Below are positions 21,239 through 32,900 of a stretch of DNA of 64,000 nucleotides, in pieces. Made by a program: the position numbers and the translations under genes. The DNA comes from Amphimedon queenslandica (taxonomy: Eukaryota; Porifera; Demospongiae; Haplosclerida; Niphatidae), in contig NW_003546378.1 in NCBI RefSeq assembly GCF_000090795.2, positions 7,748 to 71,747 on the forward strand, given 5' to 3'. The first letter of the stretch is position 1; each line of letters opens with the position of its first letter. The notes under the pieces are model-generated. The model was given only the letters and a program-made list of their open reading frames with translations. It was not told the DNA's origin and made no database searches.

Positions 21239-23666
21239 ATGGCAAAGAAAATGAAGAATTCTGATCAGAGAGGAAGGTTTGAGTACTTACAGGCTCTTGT
21301 TAATGAATTTCAGACGACCAAAGCGAAAGGTATTAAAATCAAGAATACCATCGTGTAACTAGGTGTAATCTCGATTATTATCTAAGTCTGTGCAGCTTAA
21401 TGCTTTTCAGTTGCATATGTGGTCGAGTATGGTCCTTAAATTTATAGCCTAACATCGTTTTTGTGACAAAATTTGGTTGCTTTTGTGCTGTGAAAAACTG
21501 AAAATGTTATGGGATAGGCTATTAAAATTAATTATTGTCTATCTGTTCTTTAATTTGATTTATAGTCTTTACTATTATGGATGGGGGCTGGTGTGAGCTG
21601 TTAGTTTCTTAATATTATTTTGATTAGTGTGATGAATGATCAAAATTAACTGCTGATGTGCATACAAAATTTTCTGAATTAGTGGAGATTTTAGCTATGC
21701 ATAAAATTTAATTGTGATATTTAATTGTGACTTTGAGAGATCTTGTAAAATTTAGTAATGACTGATATAATTATCTGAATATACATGTAACCTGTTTGTT
21801 GTTAGTGCTTTTTGATTAAGCGTTCAAATTAATGCATGTAATTTTAGCATCCAGGAAATACAACTCACAAAAATCTATTACTCACCAACCTTTTAATTTT
21901 TCAATTTTTAGTTGTGATTTTTTATAGACTATAAGCTACAAGTTTTGGCTAATCTTGCCAATTTTGCATATGATCCAGTGAACTATGATTATTTCAGAGA
22001 ACTTAACATATTAGACCTATTTCTTGGTAAGATGTATAAAAATTATTTATAGTGTTACCGCCTTACAAGTTACAATGTATATTAGATGTTGTTGCTGAAA
22101 GTACAGATGAAAAGATGATTGAATTTGCAATGGGTGGAATATGCAACTGTTGCTTAGGTATGTATGTATTGATGCTTTTAAAACTATTGACATGCTTATA
22201 AAGGAATAAAAATTCATGTACAGTAGCTATGAGTAAAATAGTTTTTGTGACCATTGTACACTATAAATACCGTATAGTGGGTAATTTTGGAGGGGATTAA
22301 ATTTGGGAAATTTGGCTTTTTGATAGCCATTCGCCAAAATAAAAATATGCCATTTTGAGCTATGATACGCATGCTGCTCAATGGCAAGTGGCCACAAATT
22401 TGCCAAATTAAAAATCTGCCAATCACCAAAATTTAGCCCCTCCAAATTCACCCACTATAGACCCCCTAGGCGCTAAGATTATTTTCAATGAAGATGATTA
22501 CAATAATGATATTCATTCATAATAAATAAAATTTTCCTATACGGTATCCACCAACGATGTAAATTACTGATGGCAAGAAGGCATCAAGATCAAAAGAAAA
22601 TCAAAGGCGGTGACACCGCCTGGCCATTTTTGTGAGCGCTACAAGGTACTACAGGCTTACAAGCAGCATTCATGGAAAGTATGGAGGTCAAACTACATCA
22701 TATAGACCAGGTAACCCTTGCTGCAGCATAGTTTTCTTGCTATGCTTCATTTCGGCACCTTGGGCTTTGATCTGCCTTTGATCTGCCTTTGATGTGGAGA
22801 GCTTCTTGCAGTTAGTAATTTTATTCATGGGTGGCTGCCGTAAATAATTCATTCAAAACAGTCTTAGTGCCTAGGGGGTCTATACGGTATTATTTGTTAT
22901 TATTACAAACATTGTAGTATCTCATGCAAGGCTAATGTGTTATTTCCATCCCTTGATTTACATTTTTATAGTGCAATGTTGTGTAAATTAATGTACATAG
23001 GTGATTAAATTTATGTATTACAATTAGATGAAACAAATCAAAACTTCTTCCTTGAAAGTGATTGCTTGGACATAGCAATAAAATGCTTAAAGTGGTCAGT
23101 CAACTTAAGAAAATTCAAATACACATAAAGTAATTATTATACTTTTGTTAGTACTAATGAAGAGACAGTTTTATCTGCTATAACAACACTGCTTTATCTC
23201 ATTACTCCAGTCTCAAGAAAAGGTATTTAATTGCATTGTATAGCATCATAGTTCCATAGTATTATAATGAACATAAATTATTGTAATATAACGGTAATAA
23301 TAATAATTATTAGTGTTAGTAGAAATTGAAAAATATATTCTGTTGTGCATTTTTGTAGCCACATAAATATACCCTTTTTAGTAAGGTGTTACATCAATTG
23401 TTTTATCATTGTTCTTATCTAGTTATTGTGAATCGTCAAGTATGTGACCTAATGAAACAATTTCAGAAATCATCAAACAAGAGACTAAGCAATTTAGCAA
23501 CTATATTTTTACAGGTTTGTAATCGTATTATGAATTATAATGTATTCTTTGTCTTAGGATTATGCTTACATGCCATAATGTACACTAGCATTATATATTA
23601 TAAGTTTTCTATTTTTTACTTCAAATTTATTAAGTTAAAATTTACATTTGACAGCACTCCATCTAG
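21239..23666 (+). CDS. ARMC7: Armadillo repeat-containing protein 7 (ARMC7)
   Basis: Seven exons: 21239-21329, 21928-22026, 22086-22157, 23028-23094, 23152-23222, 23423-23514 and 23655-23666. They give 167 residues. Diagnostic stretches are [50 protein letters not shown] and [15 protein letters not shown], which line up along the whole of animal ARMC7. It is a small all-helical armadillo protein linked to the spliceosome in other systems (family knowledge; role poorly defined). The last exon is only HSI plus stop, so the C-terminus is about 30 residues shorter than in vertebrates. It follows the iPLA2 gene on the same strand by 222 bases and converges on CNK (255 bases). Confidence 0.93.
22275..22457. 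mobile_element. MITE A in ARMC7 intron 3, TA duplication
   Basis: Ends are inverted copies (TAGTGGGTAATTTTGGAGGG at left, CCCTCCAAATTCACCCACTA at right). The arms continue as AAATTTGGGAAATTTGGC... against GCCAATCACCAAAATTTAG. TA flanks both sides (22273-22274 and 22458-22459). About 183 bases, no coding content. Confidence 0.8.
22460..22880. mobile_element. MITE B abutting MITE A, TA duplication
   Basis: Ends are inverted copies: GACCCCCTAGGCGCTAAGA at left and TCTTAGTGCCTAGGGGGTC at right, with TA outside both (22458-22459 and 22881-22882). The left TA is also the right TA of MITE A, so one element landed in the duplication of the other. Inside lies a perfect small palindrome at 22605-22621 (AGGCGGTG A CACCGCCT). 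A related terminus (GACCACCCTAGGCG) bounds the element at 29908-30311. Confidence 0.78.
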
Positions 23667-23920
23667 TTAATCGTACCATACCCTTTTCCATAGAGGTGCC
23701 TCCTCCACAGCAAGACCACAAACCTGCATAAACTCCTGCTGCTACTAAGTGTTTTGTTATTACAACATTTAGTGTGTCAACTTGTAAGCCTTAGTTGTTT
23801 GCTAAAATCCTTAAGAATTTGTGAAGTGTAACATGTTAAAATGGTTGAATATCAATAAAATATATATAGGTTAATTCGTTAATGTAATAATGTATAGTGT
23901 TGGTAAAAGTAGGATTGCAT

Positions 23921-26900
23921 TCAGGTTATCACAATTGTGACAATACATTTTGAAGCCATAATGCCCTTGTCATCTGTCATCTTGTTTATCATCACTAGAA
24001 TCTGGAAACGAAACCAATAACTCCCAAATATCAGTAGTAGATAAATACCTATAGAATCACCAGGAATGTTAGTTTCAGAGAATGAACCGTCATCACTATC
24101 CAAATGTAACTGGCTTTTTTCATTAATTACTTCAATCCATCTATAAAATAAAAAAATAATCTTCATTATCACAGATTGGCAACTTGCATAATGGAACGAA
24201 AATATGTATACATGCAGTAAATAAATTTAGTGCAAACCTTGTCATTTGATCTACCGTATCTGTGAAGAAGTAATATGACCTAGCAGCATATTTCATTGCT
24301 GTGAATGCACTAAAAAGACAAAATTCAAAATCAAAAAAAAGAGAAACAAACTTTTTCTTCTTTATTTCACTTGTAATTTCAGCTTTGTATCCATGAACAT
24401 CAATTATTCCTAACGCTTGAATATCCTATCAATAAAATTAAACATGAAAATTTTGAGCCAGTAACAATCAACCAGTAAAAGGATGTACACTACACTGTTA
24501 TATCAAAGACAAAGTTTACAGTATAATTACATGTATATTAAAAGGGTCTTACATAGGGAGTCTTATAGTAGTATATCCTGCTATTTTTTAGCACAAACCA
24601 TCTTCTCCTCCAGTTTTTGGGAGTAAGACCAGTGCCTCCTAAATGTATATAAAGAAATTATGTAGATAATGTACATTTCTAAAGTCTCAAAACAATATGA
24701 ATTGAGGTACACATAGCAGTCACACCAATTACAGACTTTTAAATGTAAATCTTTGTAATACTACTTGTTGTCAAAAATTCTCTGGTGACTGTTTCAAAAT
24801 TTCTTACTCTTTGCACTTTCTATTCAGAGTTATGAAACTATTATTGTCACTAGTCTCTACACCGAAAGATATAATTATTATGCTGCTTGCCCTTTCAGCA
24901 CTACATTTACTTTCAAATAAAAAGCTATCTTGTGCTACATGTACTTTACATTAATATGTAATATTGTACCTAGTTTATGAACCCAGCCTTGAAAATCTGG
25001 ATCTTTCAATTGGAAACATGGTATCAGTAATGCAGGATTAGTTTTTTTCTTTAATCCTTTATCCCCTTGAAAGAAAACCTTAGAAGAGAATATAGTGATA
25101 CATAAAATTCCATTAAAATAACTCACTGATTGACTTTCAATTGTCATAGCTAAAGGGAAGTAAAGGAAACAGTGATTTAAATTTTACACAGTAATTATAT
25201 TACAATTTACATGTACATGTATATGCTACAGTTACTTATAAATTGTGGCTAGACATGTGACTAGTGTGTGAAGTTGTCCTTAGACAAACAATTGTAAGGT
25301 TACTAAGACTCGTTTTAAGCTTATTCCAATATACCAAATAAATACACAGCTGATAATACATGTATCTATTATGCCACACTACATAAATGTAGTGCATGCC
25401 CCTAATTAATTATAGATAATAATAAACTCACAGCTTTCTTGGTTTGATATGCCTTCCACTTCTTCATCTGAGCTAAATTCTATGACAGGTCAATACAGTT
25501 AAAAAGTTACGTTACAATAGTAGTACTTGAAGTAGGTACAGCATGGGGTTCTTTTACTGGAGACGAAAGCTGCTTTGCATTTCCTGAAGTACTGCGGACT
25601 TTTGTGTTTGATTTCGGCTACAATTAAAAAAGAATCATTATTTATTGGACATTTGGATGCTTTTCATGAAAGGACAAATAAAGTACATGCACACTGTACA
25701 TTATACATGCAGATGAAGTAAGGACCATGTACATGTGTAGGTAGACAATTAACATGCCTCACTTTTGAAAATGAGGTGGAAATATTATACAGGTAAACTT
25801 TGGAAGCCACCAATTTAGGGTTGCACTGATAGGCCAAAACATTTATTGTTCTATTTTTACTTGACAATGCAATGAAGTAAATCTTTTTTGAATACATCAG
25901 TAATTTGCATGGTGGCAAATGTTCCATTTCCTACTGCATGTATAGATGCAGACTCCATAATATGCAAGACAGACAATACTTAAGTGTCAGGGTGTCATAC
26001 AGAGCGGTGAGAAAGGGGGGAAATCCCCCATACTCTAAGTTTCCCATTCCTAAAATAGTCTGAGTAACTTTAATAAATGGGTTCACACTTGCTACATTTG
26101 TACATTTCACTGTTACTCATTCATGAGTATAATAGTTTACGCCTCCACAGGCAAAACTGACTTTTGGTTAATTAGTGCAATATGGAAAATGAAATCGCCA
26201 AAAATATGCGATGTTACTGTTAATTTTTGTTGTGTCCCCCCCCCCCTACAAAACAATCCTGTATGAATCCCTGAGCGTATTCTACTTGTAATAAATTTCA
26301 TGTTGCAGTTAGTCAATCGTACTTTCAGCACATGTACATGTAGCTTAATTTTTCTCCACTCTGTACTGGCTTTCAGTAACAACAAAATTTTAGGAATGGA
26401 TTATGACATACATGTATGTATCAGATTTGACTGTAGTGTTGACATTGTGTAATGTACTAACCTGTATTGCAATTTTATGAACAACACCACCAATTACTTT
26501 AGTTTCATATGCAACTCTACAAAAGATACATAAAATAATTGCTTGGTGCTTGAATGAAAGAAAAATGTTTTATCGTATTTGGTGAAGCAAAAAATATACA
26601 TTTTCAATTTATAAGATAAAAAATTGAGAAATTGAATGTTCAACATTTATCATTCATCAGTAGTGATCAATGTCCAGTAGAAATTCAAAAAACTTACAAT
26701 TAGTACATGCACATGCAAGTGTACATTATTTTTGAACACTAAAATGACAAAAATTGAACAGAAAACACATGCATAAATGATGAAAACACACAGAAACTTA
26801 CGCTGGTTCATTACCAGTACTATTAGTACTGTCATCAGCTTGTGACACATATGCTTTGCTATCAGCTACATGTACATGTAGAAAAATTTAAAAATGCTAT

Positions 26901-29900
26901 ACATAATACAACTCACATTTCCTTCCATCAGTTTCATCCTTAAAACTTTGGAAACCTTTTATAGCAAAAGTAAAGTACATGTCAAAATTTTAGACAATTA
27001 CTTTCTGATGTGTGAACTCTTTCCAGTGAATGACGACTGTTACCAGAAGCATCAGCAGATTGTCTTCTACTTGTTTGACTTGATATTTTAGTGTCACTGA
27101 CTCTTAGTAATAGAGACACTTCACTGCCACTTGCTTTTAATGACTTAACTACATTCTTCACTTCCCAACTAACCTATAAAACATATCAAAGTTAAACTTA
27201 TTGCACATACATGTACATGTACATGTATGTTGTATTAAAATAAAACATACATATAATAGCCTATTAAACATATAAATTCTAACCACATTCTGATCATTGA
27301 TTTGTATAAGTTCCACTCCTTCATACATCTTCCCGGATCTTGCAGCAGGACTCTAAATACATAAATAAAGGTACTGTACTAAAACAGTTTTTATCTTATG
27401 AGTCAGTAAAATGTTGATTACTGGCCAAATGAGATATACATGATTGTTAATTAGTGTACATCTATGATGTACAAGTATTTAAGAATGAATAAAACACAAA
27501 CTAACATCATCTTCAATATGACTGACAACTAGAGCCCCTCGTCTACTTCTTTGAATACTAAACCCCTAAATGGAAGAAAAACATATTTAAACTAGACAGA
27601 GCCTCATAGTCACAGTTAAGCTTGCAGCTTCTTATCATTTTTGTTCATCATGTCATGTACAAATGTACTGTGTGAATGTGATTATTAATATTTTTGAAGG
27701 GATGGGGCTATGTCCCTAACTTGTGAGTGAGAGAATGCTTTCTTGTGTGAAAGAATCAAGAGTTTTTCCATAAGACAAACAGCTGCAATTTCTTTAGCAT
27801 AGCTAACTAAGTATTTCTTAGATATGGCATTTAAAGGTCCCAACTCACTGATGTTGCCTATGCCCTCCAGTGGACCTGCCAAGCTCCAGCACCTTTCTGG
27901 TCATGGGTGACAAATACATGTAAGTGGCAACTAAGAGGCAGCTCTAGTCACCCTTAATCATGCTACGGCAGTCACTTGGCCTGGCTGTCCTTTTTTACAA
28001 AGCAATGTGAAGTACTTTAAGAAGCTTCAACACAAGGCTCATCTCAAACAAGACCCTTCACCCAAATGACTGTACATGGGGAAATGGTTTCGCTGGCAAG
28101 ACTACATGTAGGTCTATGAAGTGGGAGTTGTAAAATTACTACTTTAATCCATCTACACTACATAAGGTGTCAAAATTAACATCAGATTAATGATCAAAAC
28201 CTACAATTGCAACTTACCAAACCTTTAGACAAATGAGGTATTAAAGTCACTGATGATAAAGAAACTGAGTCTGGTTTAGTAAATTGCTCAGGTGTCATTA
28301 AGTCATTAGTGAGTTGCAGTATTTGTGAACACTATAAAATATAATTTTTAATACAAGCAGATAAAATATTCTCATACAACAATAATACCAAACTAAGTAC
28401 ATGCGCATGTACTACACATTTGAATATTAAAGTTAAACTTATGCAGCTGATCCATTTAAACAACAGGCACTCATGCAATAAAATAAGATTTAGTACAGAT
28501 AATGCAGTACTTCTATACAAATTATTCCTTAATAAATTTCGATACAATACTAAGCAGGTAAACACAAAGCAACACATTTGCATACCATATACATGCACAT
28601 GTACATGTAGCAGGGAAAATTGGTTGGCAAATCCATGACAAAATTGCTAAAATAAACCTGCCATTCTGAGAATGCTCAATGACGTGTGGTTGCAAAATTG
28701 CCAATATCAAAACTGCCATTACATTATAGTAAAAGAATTGCCAATATCAAGCATTGTCAAACAGTGACGCTATACAATATAAAGAATAGAGTACAAAGTG
28801 TATTTTATAATCTCTAATTGAGATGGGCAAAAGAAAATATACAAGTACTGTACACATAGAGCACTCAGAAAGGGCTAAACAATAAAAAATCAAACAACAG
28901 ATTAATAATTAAAGAGCATGATGTACATGTACATGTGTATATACAGTATACAATGCATGTTACACTAGACATCAAGAAATTAATGACGACTAACAAAACA
29001 ATAACTGCAACTTACAACATTGGAAACTTCATTAAAATCTGTATCATCACAATCCTATATGTAGGACAGAGACAATAAGTAGAGACTGATAAACAAACGT
29101 AAATGTACACGCACACTACAACTAACAAGAATTGTCAAGAAAATTTAAACTTATTATGAAAACAAACAAAGTAAAACATGTCATGATGCTCCTTTGCATT
29201 CAGCTGAGCCCAGGAAGTGATTACACAGACCTTACCCAATAATTAAATATTCACAACTGCATGTTGTAAGGTATTCTTTCTGACTGGGTTGTATAATATA
29301 CAATAAGCTTAAAGCTAAAAGACACAGATACTCCTCAAAGTACCACAACAGAAGTAAGGAATGGATCAGTATATGCTATAACTGCAGTTACTGTTTCTGG
29401 CTTCTAAGAACACGTAACCTTAAGATCCTTTGTTGTTGTCTTGGTTGTCTATCTATTGCTGCTTTTGTAGCTATTAATGATCATCCTGATAAGCTAACAA
29501 CCCTTACAAGTGTCTTCAAGGAATGGGTTTTAATGGTTTATGCTCTAAAATTGTTCTATCTCGCTATGCTGATTAGGGTCCATTTATTACTCATTAAGCT
29601 TCCAATTACAATCAAGAATTAATGGAGGAGCAAAACTGTTTTTGTGGGTCAGCATTGAACTACAAAATTAAAAGATGTGGCACTAAATTTGGAATTTCCC
29701 CAAAAAAATATTTCGCGAAAAATTAATTTTTATCAATCCACAAAATTTTAGCTCTGCAAAATTAAATTAAAATTAAGGCTGAGTGATACTTCTGTTGAAA
29801 GAGATAAAAAGGTGATTACACTCCAGGTCCAGGAAGCCTTGACTCATTAAGCTAATGTGGGGCTAAATCAAAAAAGTAGTATGGAATTACTTTAAGCCTT

Positions 29901-32900
29901 AGCTATAGACCACCCTAGGCGTGAATTGGAAAAGTTATGAATTTCATTAATTTTATATATGGTATATGCCCACACATCATAATTGGCTGCCATTTTGGTT
30001 GGCAAGTTTATTATGGAAGTCAATGGAGGCACGAAGAAAATGCCTCACTTACCTGCTGTAGCTCTATTAATAGGTAAAAAGCACTTATTATAAGAAAGAA
30101 CAGCTGCCTCTAAGCTTCTCCTGTCAAGGAATTGGTCAAATTTGCTCCAGAATTCTTAATACAGGTTTGTTTTTATGTCGGTCTGTTTGTTCTCCATTGA
30201 AAGTTGCCAACCAAAATGGCGGCCGGAATTAATTTCATCCTAAACCATGCCTTACAACCGTAAAAATTTCTAATAATCTTCCTATGCATTCAATTCTCGC
30301 CTAGGGTGGTTTATAGTACATTACAATTTTGAGAGAGTGATTTTGTATTACTGGAAAAAAGCAAACACCTGAAGCTCATGCTAGGTATTAATTACTGACC
30401 ACATCCAACAGGTCTTACCAGCTGTTACAGAGAATCAAGGACAGAAAATTTGCTTTCAGCATTATAAATGCATCTGCATGTACAGTACATTATTGATAAT
30501 AATTAATAATTATTATCAATTTTTCATTATGTCATAATTCAAAAAATATATTTTGAATGAGGATGTGCCATACTGAAAGAAATTGAATGCTACATGTACA
30601 TTACTTCATGTTAGATACATGAAGCTCTGAGAACTGGAGAATAAGTTATCAAATGATGATTGAAAAAGTGACTGCTATGTGATGAGACTCAGACCCTAGT
30701 GAAGGAAAGAGGGACTGTATACATGTAAGCAACAGCTTTATTGTGAATGACATTATTGGACGAATTGAAAAAGTGCAGAAAGTTTGTTGTTGAAGTGACA
30801 TTGAACAAGAAGAAAGGATCCAAAGAAAGAGTTTGGAAAGCAAGAGTTGTGACATCTGAAAAAAAGGCCCAATATGCCTCCCACAAAAATAAGTAAAAAA
30901 AGTACAGTATCAAGAAGACATAAAACTTGTCAAGACAAACAGGTAAAATATGAAGGAAGAGAAAGATCAAAAGAAGAATGAGTACAGTGAAAAGTGACAA
31001 AAACATTTACATGTACCTGCATGTACATGACAAAAACAAAAGTACACAGCTTATTTAAAAATGGGATTAATTACATAAAATATATTGTAAAGAGAACTAT
31101 CTTACAAAATAAATGCAGAGTACAGATATTGCACCGAGCTGAATTATTACAATTCTTACCAGGACTCTTGCAAGGTTCATGCAGCAACTCAATAACTGTA
31201 AACGAAAGTCTTCATAGCATTCTATCAGTTTTGTAGGAAATCTATAAAATTTAGGTAGAATTAATTCAAAAAATGCAGTTAATAAGAGTGAAATATGACA
31301 TACATGTATCACCCTTAATTCATTTACCAGCACGGTGGCACTTCTGAAGTCTTTTGCAATTTTTACACATGCATAAAAAATAACACATACAGGAAGGCAG
31401 CTAAAGAATGGTAATGTACACTGTACATGTAATTGTCACAAAAATAAAAATTTAAAAATTATCGTTGCGTAGCTACATGTATATGCATAAACTATCCCAC
31501 AGGAACCACACTATTTTGACAATCAGTGGTAAAAAAAAATTTGTAGAGACAGTTTCCAACAAAAGTTGTACAAGGAACTTTTAACTGTTCCAGTTCAAGT
31601 AGCATGTTAATAAAATAATAACATAAGGCTGATGTGGGGTCATATACAGGAACCCATGCATATAAAATAAAATAAATACAAGTAAAAAGATTAACCTGTC
31701 TAGCCAGCCAATCAAAAATTTTGCTGCCTCCACTACCGTAACTCCAGCTTCAATACAATACAAAAGGCTATCATCACCCTAAGAAAAAAGCAATGCATTA
31801 AATGTGACCCTATACTGTACATGTACTTTACAAAGAACATATTGTACACACATACAGCATTAAAGGGTAACTGCAATGTATTTTTAGGTATTTATTTTAT
31901 GGTCTTAATATGATTGCCTGACCATAATGAAACACAGACAGACAAACCGAGTACCTAGTCCTCGCCTACGCAAAGCTGGGCGAGGCCAATAATGATGTGT
32001 TCCAACTCCTATTGTCTAAAAAAATTTATTCACTAAGATATGAGCCTTCAAATATGCTCATTTTGCTTGCTTCAATGTTACTTCCTGTCGGTGGGTGTGG
32101 CTAAACGTGACGTCATAAGAGGCATAGATGCAGATAAATCCATTGCTGTACAGGGAGAAATAATGCTTTATTCTCATGCCCAGTAATGTAATAGCACTAA
32201 TTTAAAGATTGGGATCCTTAGCTTTCATTATTCCAAGCATGAAACTGCANNNNNNNNNNTACTGGGCATGAGAATAAAGGATTATTTCCCCCTGTACAGC
32301 AATAGATTTGTCTGCATCTATGCCTCTTATGACGTCACGTTTAGCCACACCCACCGACAGGAAGTAACATTGAAGCAAGCAAAATGAGCATATTTGAAGG
32401 CTCATATCTTAGTGAATAATTTTTTTAGACAATGGGAGTTGGAACACATCATTATTATGGTCAGGCAATCATATTAAGACCATAAAATAAATACCCTAAA
32501 AATACATTGCAGTTACCCTTTTATTTTCAGTATACATGTAGTCTTGTATACACTGTACATGTATTTCATTGCATATTTTAATTAAACTAAAATGTCAGTT
32601 TCCATATATGCAACAACAAAGAATGATAATTAATAGCACCTTTCATGGTTAAGTAATTTGCATGTACAAGCACTCAGCACTGTATATTTTAGGCTTCCAT
32701 AAAATAAGTACATGTACTTTCAAAAAATGACAATTAAAACTTTCTGTCAATTATTGCATACACGTACATGTACTTTTTTAGCTTATTACTAGGGCTGAAA
32801 CGAATAGTATTTTTCACTATTCGAATAATTGGCATGCTAAACGAACGAATATTCGAATAATTGAACTGTTATTGTTGAATGATTATAAACTACCTTTTTG

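Noticed and set aside
25127-25149. A 23-base minus-strand stretch with AG before and GTGAGT after it, between CNK exons 25479-25432 and 25078-24970
   Set aside because: Including it breaks the reading phase of the CNK chain, while skipping it keeps the phase through to the PH domain.
27685-27882. 65-codon minus-strand frame in a CNK intron
   Set aside because: No recognised domain, no splice partner, and it would break the CNK phase. It may be an old repeat fragment.
30649-31006. Hydrophobic minus-strand frames of 68 and 105 codons
   Set aside because: They are the complement of a purine-rich intron tract. Leu/Phe-rich translations are expected from that composition and no family is matched.
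32202-32405. 67-codon minus-strand frame across the run of Ns
   Set aside because: It lies wholly in a foldback element and crosses an assembly gap.
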